Shown piece after piece: positions 55,422 through 64,000 of a stretch of DNA of 64,000 nucleotides; position 1 is the first letter of the stretch, and each line of letters opens with the position of its first letter. The notes under the pieces were generated by a model that did not search any database, had not been told where the DNA came from, and saw only the letters and a list, made by a program, of their open reading frames with translations. A program made the translations under genes and the position numbers. The DNA comes from Cyanidium caldarium (taxonomy: Eukaryota; Rhodophyta; Bangiophyceae; Cyanidiales; Cyanidiaceae): NCBI GenBank assembly GCA_026184775.1, contig JANCYW010000001.1, forward strand, positions 186,001-250,000, written 5' to 3'.

Positions 55422-57416
55422 GTGCGGCGGTTGCTGTCTCCGGAAGCGCTCCCCAGTGAGGTCACGTGGCCGACAACGGACCGAGCTGGCGCTTCCATGT
55501 ACGTGCCGGTGGTGTCCTTCCCCAGGGAGGCCTGGGCGCCGCACCCGAGATGGACGCAGTGGCTGGCAGGGCAACTGGGTGCCTGCCGCGCGCGGTATCG
55601 GCCGACGACTTCATTTCCGGAGCGGGCACCGCCACCTCCCAACCGCGGCGGTCCCTTCATTTCACGAGGCGCTGCCTCTGCTCGATCGACCGCGACCGTA
55701 TTCCTTGCCAACCTCTGGTTGGATGGCAGTCTAGGTACCACTGACGCCAGCGGCGGCAGCGGTCCGAACGGCGGGAACGGACCGCCCACGCCGTCGCTTG
55801 CTCACGGCGACGGCCCGGCGGACGAGCCGGAGCGCTTCTGGGGCGCCACGCGCGCTCGCCCGCACGAATCTCTCGCCGACGCTGTCACCGATTCCAACTC
55901 CACCGCTACCGCGCCGCGGCGATTGCGCGCCTTGTTGCTCATCTCGGACACCGGCGGCGGACATCGCGCCTCGGCCAATGCCCTCCGCGACGCCATCCAA
56001 CAGCTGTGTCCGAACGCGTTCGACGTGTTCATTGTGGACATGTGGGTGGAGTGGACGCTGTGGCCGTTCACCTCCCTCCCCGAGTCGTACCAGTTTCTGG
56101 CCAAGAATCCGCCTCTGTGGCGCGCCGCCTATTGTTACGGCGAGTTGCCGATGACCCGGCGCCTCACCGAGGAGGTGGCCAACGCGCTGGCGCACGAGCG
56201 GGTGCGGGCCGCGCTGGCGTGCGTGCGCCCGGATATTGTCGTGTCGTTGCACCCGCTGACGCAGAACCTGCCGCTGCGGGTGATGCGGCGTATGGGTCTG
56301 CGCGGCCGCGTGCCGTTCGTCACCGTGGTGACGGATCTGGGCGGTGCGCATCCCACCTGGTTCCACCCCGAAGCTGACCGGGTGTTTGTGGCCTCGGAAG
56401 CGGTGCAGCAGTTGGCGCTGAAGCGCGGGGTACCTCCGGCGTGTATTCGACAGTGCGGTCTGCCGGTGCGGAGGGAGTTTTGGAGCGACGCCAGCGGTGA
56501 TGCGGCGACGGCGGCGGGCGACGGATACCAACCCTTGCCGGATCCGCTGTTGCGACAACGCCTGCTGGAGTCACGATATGCCTGGCGGCTGCGGCTGGGC
56601 GGGCTGGACGCCGACCGCAAGACCATCCTCGTCGTCGGCGGTGGCGATGGCGTCGGCGGTCTGGGGCGCATCGCCGAGGCGGTCGTGCGCCGGCTGGATG
56701 GGGTGAGCCGCGAGCGCGCCGCCCGCGGCAATCCGGTGCGGTTTCAGGTGGTGGTGGTGTGCGGCAAGAACGAGCGATTGCGACGGCATCTGGAGGTCGG
56801 CATGCGGGAGCGTAACCCAGTCGCCGGACCAACACGTGGCGCCGTCGCCGCTAGCTCCGCCTCTCTGGTGACGCGGGTGTTGGTGCACGGCTTTGTGGGC
56901 AACATGGGCGAGTGGATGGCGGCGGCAGACGCCATCATCACCAAGGCCGGACCGGGCACCATTGCCGAGGCCTTGACGCGCGGTCTGCCGATTATGTTGA
57001 GCGGCTTCCTTCCCGGCCAGGAGGAGGGCAACGTGCCGTACGTGGTGGATAACGGCGTCGGCGAGTACCGCCGCGGGCCCGAAGCGATCGCGCAGGGCAT
57101 CGCCGAGTGGATGGCCGACGAGGAGCGCCTTTTACAGATGGCCGTGCGAGCGCGCCGCCTCGGACGCCCGCACGCCACGTACGAGATCGGTCGCGAGGTG
57201 GTGGACATGGCGCGGGAGTGGCCCGGCTATCCGGATACCGCGGAAGTGGTGGATGGAATCGAGGCGGCGCATCGACCGGCTCCCGAACAGCACCCGGTGG
57301 ATCGTGGCTTGCGACGCTGGGCCCGCACCGCGAGAGCGATCGGCAAGGCGGGCATGGGGCGCGGCCCGATGGCGATGGGTGCTTGTCGGGCGCGCAGCGT
57401 GCCGCAACCGGTCTAG
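55422..57416 (+). CDS. Monogalactosyldiacylglycerol synthase
   Basis: A 664-residue GT28 enzyme that transfers galactose from UDP-Gal to diacylglycerol, making the main thylakoid lipid. The mature part starts near residue 168: LLLISDTGGGHRASANALRD, VDMWVEWTLWPFTSLPESYQ, IVVSLHPLTQNLPLRVMRRM, VTVVTDLGGAHPTWFHPEAD, and the donor site near ITKAGPGTIAEALTRGLPIM, then LPGQEEGNVPYVVDNGVG. These match plant MGD1. The N-terminal ~165 residues are a transit-like and low-complexity leader. It is the clearest evidence for a plastid. It converges on the E2-like gene with 23 bases between. Confidence 0.95.
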   Translation: MRRLLSPEALPSEVTWPTTDRAGASMYVPVVSFPREAWAPHPRWTQWLAGQLGACRARYRPTTSFPERAPPPPNRGGPFISRGAASARSTATVFLANLWLDGSLGTTDASGGSGPNGGNGPPTPSLAHGDGPADEPERFWGATRARPHESLADAVTDSNSTATAPRRLRALLLISDTGGGHRASANALRDAIQQLCPNAFDVFIVDMWVEWTLWPFTSLPESYQFLAKNPPLWRAAYCYGELPMTRRLTEEVANALAHERVRAALACVRPDIVVSLHPLTQNLPLRVMRRMGLRGRVPFVTVVTDLGGAHPTWFHPEADRVFVASEAVQQLALKRGVPPACIRQCGLPVRREFWSDASGDAATAAGDGYQPLPDPLLRQRLLESRYAWRLRLGGLDADRKTILVVGGGDGVGGLGRIAEAVVRRLDGVSRERAARGNPVRFQVVVVCGKNERLRRHLEVGMRERNPVAGPTRGAVAASSASLVTRVLVHGFVGNMGEWMAAADAIITKAGPGTIAEALTRGLPIMLSGFLPGQEEGNVPYVVDNGVGEYRRGPEAIAQGIAEWMADEERLLQMAVRARRLGRPHATYEIGREVVDMAREWPGYPDTAEVVDGIEAAHRPAPEQHPVDRGLRRWARTARAIGKAGMGRGPMAMGACRARSVPQPV

Positions 57417-57439
57417 TTGCATTGCATTCTACCCGCCAC

Positions 57440-59146
57440 TTACAGCAGTAACATCTCCGGTTGTTCCAGTAATCGCTTCACGTCCACCAGAAACGCGCTG
57501 GAGATGCTCGCGCTCACTCGACGGGCGTCATAGCTGAGCGTCAAGGTGGTCTCTTGACGCATCCGCACCCGGTCGCTCCCATGACCGCCGCCTCGTTCAT
57601 CGGCAGCCGCCACCACCACGCGCTGCTGCGGTGCCCCGATGGCCAGAATGCCGGCCTGCGGCGGGTTCATAATGGCGGTGAAGCGCGTGATCGCCTTCAC
57701 CATGCCCAAATTGCTCACGCTGAACGTGCCGCCCTGGAACTCGTGCAGCTTGAGTTTGTTGTCGCGAGCACGCCGCACCAGATCCTGCATCTCCATCGCC
57801 ATGCTCATGATGTTCTTCGAGTCGGCGCTGCGCACGATGGGCGTGATGAGGCCGAGCGGGGTGGCCACGGCGAACGCCAGATCCACCTGCGCCTCGCCCG
57901 AGTTGAGGCGGCGGTGTTCGCGCAGTGCCATGGCCACCGCACGCATGATAAAGTCGTTGACGGTGAGTTTGGGGATCTTGGCGTGCGGTCGCTCCGCGGC
58001 CATCGCGTTCATCGACTGCCGCAACGCCGTCAGTCGGTCGACCGTGGCCGAAATGGACTGGTACGCGTGCGGCTGGTTGCGTTTCGATTCCAACAGACGT
58101 TCAGCGATCACTCGGCGCACTTGCGAGAGCGGGATGTCGGTGTAACCGGTGTCGGTGTCGGGAGCGGGTGTTGGCGCAGCAGTGGCGGATGCGGCGGTGG
58201 CCGTTTCGCGCCGGGTTTCGGCGCGGGCGCCGGCAGATGCTTTGGCAGCGAGCGCCCGCAACACATCCTCTTTGAGGATGCGTCCCTTGGGGCCGGTCGG
58301 TTGGATGTCGCGCTCCAGGTCCAACTCTGGATGGCGCGCCAGCAACGTCGCCACCGCCGGGCCGTACACGGCGGGCGTCTTGCGCGCAGGCTCCGGCGCG
58401 GTCGCCGCGCCGGCACTCGTCTCCGCAGATGTCGCCGACGGCGATGATGCGGCCTTCGAGCCGCTCTCCTCCGCCCATTCCCGTGCCTGCAACGCCTTCC
58501 AATCTCCCTCGTCTTCGGCCAGCACCGCGATGAGTCGGCCCACCGGCACGTCCTGCGCGCCGGCCGCCACCACGATTTTCGCCAGCACGCCCTCGTCCTG
58601 GCTTTCCAGATCCACCACCGCCTTGTCGGTCTCGATTTCCGCCAAGACGTCGCCCGCATCGACCCGATCACCCTCGGCCTTTTTCCACGTCACCAAATTG
58701 CCCTGCTTCATCGTCGGCGACAGCGCCGGCATCCCAACGCGGATGTGCGGCGGCGACTCTTCCGCCGACGAGGACAAGGCGCGCCGGGAAGAAGACACAG
58801 AGAAGAGGGCACCCAGCGATGGCAAGACAGGAGCAGGTTGAGGATGATGTGCGCGAGTGGTGCACAGTATCCTCCGGTGCAGTAGCGCGTTCAGAGCGGT
58901 AGCGGCTGACCAGGTCGATGCGGATGGTCGCAGCTGCCCGTCGATTCGTGGACGACGCCACTTGCTCTCCTCGGCGGCCAGATCCTTGACTTTCCAGGCT
59001 ATGCCGTTCCCGTCTCTTCGGATCGCCCGATACATTGAATGCGACACCCCATATACCCCGCGCGGCGCCATTCGGCACGCCATGAGGTGCTCTGCAGCGA
59101 GGCCGAACAAAGTCAACGCGCCAAACCGAACGGTGCGCACATTCAT
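57440..59146 (-). CDS. E2-like/E3-binding dehydrogenase component, no catalytic His
   Basis: A dihydrolipoamide acyltransferase-like protein (568 residues from 59146). In order: a mitochondrial-like leader, one lipoyl domain with the lipoylated Lys in IETDKAVVDLES, a peripheral-subunit-binding domain (YGPAVATLLARHPELDLERD, then TGPKGRILKEDVLRAL), and a 2-oxoacid acyltransferase core (LSQVRRVIAERLLESKRNQP; MNPPQAGILAIGAP). The terminal catalytic motif DHRxxDG is replaced by DARRVSA, so the acyl-transfer His is missing, as in the E3-binding protein PDHX. The start is uncertain: the frame is open to 59848, a TATA box lies at 59376, and 59146 is the first in-frame ATG below it; 59083 and 59035 are alternatives. 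Confidence 0.88.
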   Translation of the reverse strand: MNVRTVRFGALTLFGLAAEHLMACRMAPRGVYGVSHSMYRAIRRDGNGIAWKVKDLAAEESKWRRPRIDGQLRPSASTWSAATALNALLHRRILCTTRAHHPQPAPVLPSLGALFSVSSSRRALSSSAEESPPHIRVGMPALSPTMKQGNLVTWKKAEGDRVDAGDVLAEIETDKAVVDLESQDEGVLAKIVVAAGAQDVPVGRLIAVLAEDEGDWKALQAREWAEESGSKAASSPSATSAETSAGAATAPEPARKTPAVYGPAVATLLARHPELDLERDIQPTGPKGRILKEDVLRALAAKASAGARAETRRETATAASATAAPTPAPDTDTGYTDIPLSQVRRVIAERLLESKRNQPHAYQSISATVDRLTALRQSMNAMAAERPHAKIPKLTVNDFIMRAVAMALREHRRLNSGEAQVDLAFAVATPLGLITPIVRSADSKNIMSMAMEMQDLVRRARDNKLKLHEFQGGTFSVSNLGMVKAITRFTAIMNPPQAGILAIGAPQQRVVVAAADERGGGHGSDRVRMRQETTLTLSYDARRVSASISSAFLVDVKRLLEQPEMLLL

Positions 59147-59368
59147 CGCTGCTGGGCGTTGGCGGCGGGACACGGTGGATATCCCGAGGACAGCGTTGTG
59201 GCTGCATCTCAGATCCCAACGAGGGAGGCGTAGACATAGCAAATGGGACGAATGAACAGCACGGCAGTTCCTCTCAACCGTCAATGGTTCACTGCACGTC
59301 CTACGGCAAAGGAGAAGGGAATCAGTCGTTCCTCTCCTGCTGCTCTCGCATACCACACCGGATATCCG

Positions 59369-59376
59369 ACTTTTAT
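59369..59376 (-). promoter_or_regulatory. TATA box of the E2-like gene
   Basis: TATAAAAG on the minus strand (context GAATATAAAAGTCGG). It lies inside the last bases of the coiled-coil gene's 3' end and ~230 bp upstream of the chosen E2 start, and it limits how far upstream the E2 start can be. Confidence 0.55.
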
Positions 59377-61622
59377 ATTCGGCTCGTTTGCCTGTTGTAG
59401 AGCGCAGCCGTAGTGATGCAGGCGTCCGTTGTGGAGTCCGCCCCACTGCCGCTGCCCTCTCTTTCCGGAGTGTCGCCGCCGCTCCTCCGTTCTCCGGGTT
59501 GCCGCACCTCCTGCACCAGGTGCAACAACCGCCGGGCGGCGTTCCGCAGGCCGTCTTCGGCGCACGACTCGGCGTTGAGGTAGCCGCGCACTTCAGCCAG
59601 CGCCAGACCGACTCCGCGACTGTTCTCGTCTTCCACGGCACGCGCCACGGTGCGATCCTGCAGCGCGTTCCGCCAACGCTGCAGAAAGTCGTCGATGCTG
59701 CGCAGGATGGTGTCGGGATCTTCGGTCTCCAGCGCTTCGGTCTCGGTGAGCAGTAGCGAGCGTTCCAGATCGTGGCACTGCTTGGAGGCGCTGCAGGCGA
59801 ATTGGGCATCGCGGTGATATCGGGCGGCCGCGGCCGATGCGGACGCATCTAGCAGCGACGCCGCCTCTTCGCGGCCGCGCGTGGGGGTGTGCGGAGAAGG
59901 CGGTTCCGGGGTGTGGATGGCAGGATCGGCAGCAGCAGCAGCAGCAGCGGTCTCGGCAGTCGCCTCTTGAGCAGCAGCGGCACCTTCGTCGGGTTCGCGG
60001 CCGTTGACGACGGTGTGCCGTCGACGTTGTTGGCGCATTTCGCGAATGAGGGTGAGAAAGTCGGTGGCCACATCGACCAAATCCGCTTTCTCGCCGTACA
60101 ACGCTTCCACCAGGGTGAGGTCGGCCTTGGTGGCCAGCTCGCGTTGCAGCCGCGCCTCTGCGGAACGCAGGGCGTGTTGCCACGACTCCTCGACAGTCGA
60201 TGCCGGCGGCGCTGCGAGGCCAGGCGGTGCTGCACCCTCCGCCAGCCGCCGCTCCAGAGCCGCCAGACGTGCCTGCAACGCCTCCATCTGGGCGAGACGT
60301 TCCATGTCGGTGGCATGTGGCGGCGGGTGGGTCGGCGATCCCTGCAACGGCAACAGGAACGAGGACATGTCACTCATGCCACTGCCGACACGATCTTCCA
60401 CCTGAGTGAGGCGCTGCTGCACCTCTTCCAGACGCTGCACCAGGCGGGCGTTCTGCTGCTCGACGGTCTCGCGCATATCCTGCAACTGTTGTTGCAAATG
60501 CCGGTCGACCTCGCCCTCGGCCGGCGCCATCGGCTTGGCGACGGCGGCGGCGGCGGTCGCCTCTTTGATCTCCTGTCGCATCGAATCGCGCAACCGCTGC
60601 AACACCTGCATGACGTTGGCCTTGCTGGGACGGTTGGCCAGTCGCGCCTCCACCTGTTCGCGATCGGCCTTGCGTTCCAGCGCTTGCAGCAACTCTTGTC
60701 GCAGCCCTTGCAACGCACCCGAGAGCTCGGCCATCGTCGTGGACGCCGCCGCCGGCTCTCGTAGGGTGCCCAGTTCGCGCGACACCTGTTCGCGCACCCA
60801 CGGCAGCATGCGATCCTCCAGCGCAAGCATGCTGTGCGTCTGCAGGTCGTGCTGCTCGCGTGTCAACCGCGACACCTCGGATTGCAACGAGGCGACGGTC
60901 TGATCGATGCGCAGCAGCGACGACGTCGAGACGGGTTGCGCCGCGTGCTCGGCGGTGATATCCCCAGATGCGAGAAGCTGGCGCTCCACCGCCTGCAAGC
61001 GCGCCTCCCATTGTCGCCACTGGTCCGCATCGACCGGCGCCACATTCCCCGGCTCCCGCGATGCCTCCAGGGTCTTCAGACGGGTGTGCACGCCGCGCAT
61101 ACTGGCGGCACTCTTCCGCGCCAAATGGGTCAGCGCCTCCTGCAGCGCCTCCACCCGTTCCTGACTGTTCTGGCTTTGCAGTGCCATACGCGAGCGCACT
61201 TCGCTCTCGGTCACGCGCCGCTCCACATCCTCTAATCGCTTCTCGCAGGCGCGCAGGCGGTCGCGCGTGGGCAACAGCGCCAGCCCGACCGCCGTGTCCG
61301 ACACGCCAACATCCTCCTCCAGCCGGCCTACGCGCTGCGCCAAGTGCCGCACCGTGCGCCGAACCGCCGGCGGAATGTACTGCCACTCGCCACGTCCCAG
61401 CGAGATGGCCCGCAGCAGCTCGGTGTCGTGCTTTCGCGATGAGAGAGACAAGGAGGCCGTGAAGCGCTGCTCACTCACCAGACCATCGTCGCCCTTGTTG
61501 GGATCCAGGTGAAAACTTTCACGTCTGGCGCGGTTCTCCACGGTGTTCTCCTTGTCGGCGATGAACGGACTCCCGCCGGCGTCCGCGTTCCGTTCGCGCA
61601 GCAAGCCACCCCACTCGCGCAT
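59373..61622 (-). CDS. Large coiled-coil protein of unknown function
   Basis: A 749-residue protein, mostly helical and heptad-rich from ~95 to ~540 (RLRACEKRLEDVERRVTESE; MQVLQRLRDSMRQEIKEATA; MEALQARLAALERRLAEG). A short motif recurs: KADREQVEARLANRPSKANV and KADLTLVEALYGEKADLVDV. After a Pro/Ala/Thr linker, a C-terminal helical part follows (LERSLLLTETEALETEDPDT). The N-terminus has a SADKENTV-like polar stretch. This layout suits structural or cytoskeleton-associated proteins; no specific family is recognised. Confidence 0.75.
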   Translation of the reverse strand: MREWGGLLRERNADAGGSPFIADKENTVENRARRESFHLDPNKGDDGLVSEQRFTASLSLSSRKHDTELLRAISLGRGEWQYIPPAVRRTVRHLAQRVGRLEEDVGVSDTAVGLALLPTRDRLRACEKRLEDVERRVTESEVRSRMALQSQNSQERVEALQEALTHLARKSAASMRGVHTRLKTLEASREPGNVAPVDADQWRQWEARLQAVERQLLASGDITAEHAAQPVSTSSLLRIDQTVASLQSEVSRLTREQHDLQTHSMLALEDRMLPWVREQVSRELGTLREPAAASTTMAELSGALQGLRQELLQALERKADREQVEARLANRPSKANVMQVLQRLRDSMRQEIKEATAAAAVAKPMAPAEGEVDRHLQQQLQDMRETVEQQNARLVQRLEEVQQRLTQVEDRVGSGMSDMSSFLLPLQGSPTHPPPHATDMERLAQMEALQARLAALERRLAEGAAPPGLAAPPASTVEESWQHALRSAEARLQRELATKADLTLVEALYGEKADLVDVATDFLTLIREMRQQRRRHTVVNGREPDEGAAAAQEATAETAAAAAAADPAIHTPEPPSPHTPTRGREEAASLLDASASAAAARYHRDAQFACSASKQCHDLERSLLLTETEALETEDPDTILRSIDDFLQRWRNALQDRTVARAVEDENSRGVGLALAEVRGYLNAESCAEDGLRNAARRLLHLVQEVRQPGERRSGGDTPEREGSGSGADSTTDACITTAALYNRQTSRI

Positions 61623-61943
61623 CGTGCCTGTCTTCGTGGAGAGGTGGGGGAGGTTCTTCGTATTTGAACCAGCACAACTGACTCGGACGGTTATACCTGT
61701 CGCCCTGCGCTGACTGATCTTGTTACGACTCCGACTCGTACTCGACGACGCGTTCCTCTCAGGTCGCGTTCAAGTAGCAGTCAAAATTCAAATCACCGAA
61801 AGGGGCTGCGCAAAGCCAACGCGTGACCGATGAACTGCCGATCGCCTGGCGCGTGACATTTGCTGCTCGGCAGAGCGGTTCCGGCTTCTGCGGTCTCGCC
61901 GCAGGTGTCGCGCGGAACGTGCACCGCAACATCCTCACAGGGA
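61623..61943. other. Divergent intergenic region, no gene seen
   Basis: About 320 bases between the divergent coiled-coil and LanC-like starts. No clear TATA or repeat. Confidence 0.45.
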
Positions 61944-63431
61944 ATGGAGGCAGTGTATCGCAAGTTTTTTCGACACTATGAGAACAACTTAGACGCAGAT
62001 GCTTTTGACGACTTGGCGCGGGTGCTTGATGGGGAGCAGTGGGCGGCGCCTGAGTTTGGTCAGTTTGCCGCGCACACGCTGGACGCGATCGCCGAGGTGG
62101 CGCGGCTGGTGGTGAGCAAATCGCCACCGGCACTGGCGATGCACGAACCGACACTGTACGCGGGCGGCGCTGGCATCGCCCTCTTCCTCTACCATGCGTG
62201 GAGTCGACTGAAGGCGTTGGCGGTCAGAGACGGCGTGCCGACGTCGCTGCGGCCACGGCTGTTGGCGGACGCCGACGCCTACCTAGCGCACGCGCACGCC
62301 TACGCCACCCAAAGCGTCGAGGCGTTGCGACGATCGCACGATCGCGGTACATTCCACTGGGAGCAGGTGGAGGCGGAACGCGGTCCGAGCGTGTTCTGCG
62401 GGCAGGCGGGCATCTACCTGGTGGCCGCGCTGGTGGCGCACGCCCGGCAGGATCACACCGGCGCCACAACGCTGTTGAAGGAGTTTGTGCGCCTGGGATC
62501 GTATTTGTTGTGCGACGACGGCGATGAGCCGGCGAGCGGCATCTGCGAAGATGAGGTGCTGTATGGTCAGGCGGGATATCTGCTGGGCGCGGTGTATTTG
62601 TACCGGGAACTGGGCGATGACGCCGCACACCCCACCATCACCGCCATCTTGCGTTACGATTTTTTGAAGGCCCTGATTGACCAACTGATACGTCGCGGCG
62701 TGGCGCTGGCCGAACAACTCACCGGCCGCCGTCGCATCCTGCTGTATCAGTGGCACGATCATCTGTATCTGGGTTATGCGCACGGCCTGATGGGCATTTT
62801 GTCGGCGCTATTGGAGACGTTGGCGCTGCCGGGCATGCCCGCGCCGACCGAAGAACAGGCACAGCTGCTGCGGCGGACGCTGGAATGGGTGTACACGCAA
62901 CACGACGGTCGCGGCTACTACAACAGCCGCGTGCGCTTGCGGCCCGCTGTCACCTCGTCATCCGCCGCGGAATCCAACGGCCGCGACACCAAGCGCTTAG
63001 TGCAATGGTGTCACGGCTCCCCGGGCGCCGTCTTCCTCTGTTCCAGTGCGCTGTGCCTCGATCCCGACGACGCGCGCCCGCGCCAAGAGGCGGTGCTGGC
63101 AGCGGAGGTGGTGTGGCGCGAGGGCCTGCTGCGCAAAGGCCCCGGACTGTGTCACGGCATCGGCGGCAATGCGTATGCGCTGTTGCGGTGTTATGTGGTG
63201 GCCGCCGGCAGCGATGCCGAGCGGCGGCTGTGGCTGCAGCGCGCCCTTGCCTATGCGGCCTTTCTCACCCGATATCGCGGCGTCGATGTCGCGACACCGC
63301 ATTGGCTGTTCGGCCCGCCGGGCACCCACATTCCCGACCGGCCGTACAGTTTGTATGAAGGCGCGGCCGGGTTCGGTTGTCTGTTGGTCGACCTACTGTG
63401 TCCCCGACACGCTCACCTCCCACCGTGTTGA
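61944..63431 (+). CDS. LanC-like protein (LANCL)
   Basis: A 495-residue protein from the ATG at 61944 (open to 61860). LANCL proteins are eukaryotic relatives of bacterial lantibiotic cyclases and add glutathione to dehydroamino acids. The alpha-toroid repeats end in the family GxxG blocks: LYAGGAGIALFLYHA, FCGQAGIYLVAALVA, YAHGLMGILSALLET, WCHGSPGAVFLCSS, GLCHGIGGNAYALLRCY, LYEGAAGFGCLLVDLL. The zinc ligands are all present: Cys in WCHGSPG and the Cys-His pair in LCHG. Length is slightly above LANCL1 (~400). Confidence 0.93.
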   Translation: MEAVYRKFFRHYENNLDADAFDDLARVLDGEQWAAPEFGQFAAHTLDAIAEVARLVVSKSPPALAMHEPTLYAGGAGIALFLYHAWSRLKALAVRDGVPTSLRPRLLADADAYLAHAHAYATQSVEALRRSHDRGTFHWEQVEAERGPSVFCGQAGIYLVAALVAHARQDHTGATTLLKEFVRLGSYLLCDDGDEPASGICEDEVLYGQAGYLLGAVYLYRELGDDAAHPTITAILRYDFLKALIDQLIRRGVALAEQLTGRRRILLYQWHDHLYLGYAHGLMGILSALLETLALPGMPAPTEEQAQLLRRTLEWVYTQHDGRGYYNSRVRLRPAVTSSSAAESNGRDTKRLVQWCHGSPGAVFLCSSALCLDPDDARPRQEAVLAAEVVWREGLLRKGPGLCHGIGGNAYALLRCYVVAAGSDAERRLWLQRALAYAAFLTRYRGVDVATPHWLFGPPGTHIPDRPYSLYEGAAGFGCLLVDLLCPRHAHLPPC

Positions 63432-63506
63432 GGGAGGACCGGTGCGTCGCGGCTAACACCTGATGCACCCGCCGGCCTCTTATTTTTATGTACACCCACT
63501 ATCGCC

Positions 63507-64000
63507 CTAGAAGCGGATCAAGTCGTTGCTGGTGGCAGGCGCTTTGGCTCGCGACGTCGTCCTCCCCTCCGCGTCCGTTTCGTCCGTCTCGCCCGCCAGT
63601 CGCACCCGCGGCGCCGCCGGCGAGTCATCGAACGTGGCCCAGCCGGTCTCCACGGCACCATCCGCAGCACTCGACGCAGTGACCTCGTCCTCCTCGTTGG
63701 TCGGCACTGCTTCGGGTCCGAATGCCGTTCCCGTCTCCGCGCGCCAGGCGGCACGCTCTCGACCCCCGGCTCCCGCCTGCAAGTGCGTGTTCTGCAGCTG
63801 GTGCGTCAGACCGAGCGGCTCCTCCACCACCATCCCGCTTCGGGCACCCGCACTGCCCGCATATCCGCCGGCGCCGTACCGCGGCCCACCGAACGTGGCG
63901 GTGCTCTCACGTCGTTCACCACGCACCCAATCGGCAATACTGCCCACCAGTTTCTTCACCCGACGCTTGCCGGACCGCCGCGCGGCACTACCACTCGCAT
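63507..64000 (-). CDS. Hypothetical protein, cut by the window edge
   Basis: The frame is open from the stop at 63507 to the right edge with no ATG that is clearly a start; the nearest in-frame start-like codon is a GTG at 63959, so the 5' end lies outside the window. The visible 164 residues are polar and low in hydrophobics (KKLVGSIADWVRGERRESTA near the left, then Ala/Gly/Glu-rich, ending SNDLIRF). No family is recognised. The basic RRSGKRR stretch at the edge could be a nuclear signal. Confidence 0.5.
   Translation of the reverse strand, partial: ASGSAARRSGKRRVKKLVGSIADWVRGERRESTATFGGPRYGAGGYAGSAGARSGMVVEEPLGLTHQLQNTHLQAGAGGRERAAWRAETGTAFGPEAVPTNEEDEVTASSAADGAVETGWATFDDSPAAPRVRLAGETDETDAEGRTTSRAKAPATSNDLIRF

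Noticed and set aside
59147-59848. N-terminal 234 residues of the open frame ending in the E2-like gene
   Set aside because: They overlap the coiled-coil gene in another frame and lie largely upstream of a good minus-strand TATA box.
59930-59960. CAG-type repeat as an independent element
   Set aside because: It encodes the Ala-rich linker of the coiled-coil protein and needs no other explanation.

Overview
The window is a gene-dense, GC-rich eukaryotic nuclear segment with about 36 protein genes, almost all readable as one uninterrupted exon. The gene set is that of a small unicellular alga. A plant-type MGDG synthase shows a plastid. ALG11, DAD1, RER1, GOT1, an importin-beta, VTA1, PELOTA, a KEOPS subunit and TAF9 are ordinary eukaryotic genes. 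ClpB, bacterial-type topoisomerase I, serine acetyltransferase and an S1-domain protein carry organelle-like N-terminal extensions. The near absence of introns, high GC and mostly 20-700 bp intergenic gaps fit a cyanidiophyte red alga best; a mamiellophyte green alga is the main alternative. This assignment is inferred from gene content, not from a marker gene.

Layout. 1-6.3 kb: NifU-like domain protein, DAD1, a methyltransferase, an alpha/beta hydrolase, PELOTA and a 52-residue basic ORF. 6.7-15.6 kb (all minus strand): a large pseudokinase-ANTH-kinase fusion, TAF9, AMMECR1, an ANP32-like acidic LRR protein and an unknown, probably mitochondrial protein. 16-25.8 kb: S1-domain protein, GOT1, ALG11, uracil-DNA glycosylase, serine acetyltransferase and ClpB, the last with a textbook heat-shock element upstream. 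26.5-36.6 kb: topoisomerase I, a PAS-like protein, two unknown proteins and an importin-5-type karyopherin. 36.9-40.9 kb: the one clearly accessory stretch, a decayed gene whose C-terminal half has the layout of Fanzor (eukaryotic TnpB-like) nucleases, followed by a hairpin-rich flank. 41.2-50 kb: zinc-finger/Tudor-like protein, MATE transporter, unknown Trp/Arg-rich protein, Pcc1, NDUFA6-like LYR protein, RER1 and ABCF ATPase. 50-64 kb: Trp-rich ESV1-like protein, a TOM5-like 51-residue gene, isoaspartyl methyltransferase with a twin-arginine signal, VTA1, MGDG synthase, an E2-like dehydrogenase subunit without its catalytic motif, a coiled-coil protein, a LanC-like protein and a partial gene at the right edge.

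The genes do not form an operon or pathway cluster. Several neighbours converge with very short gaps (GOT1/ALG11 16 bp, Pcc1/NDUFA6 8 bp, MGDG synthase/E2 23 bp). Most promising for a second look: the Fanzor relic and its flank, the kinase fusion, the catalytically altered E2, the possible lumenal isoaspartyl methyltransferase, the TOM5-like micro-gene, and a perfect 16-bp inverted repeat near 50.07 kb. No tRNA, rRNA or CRISPR array was found.
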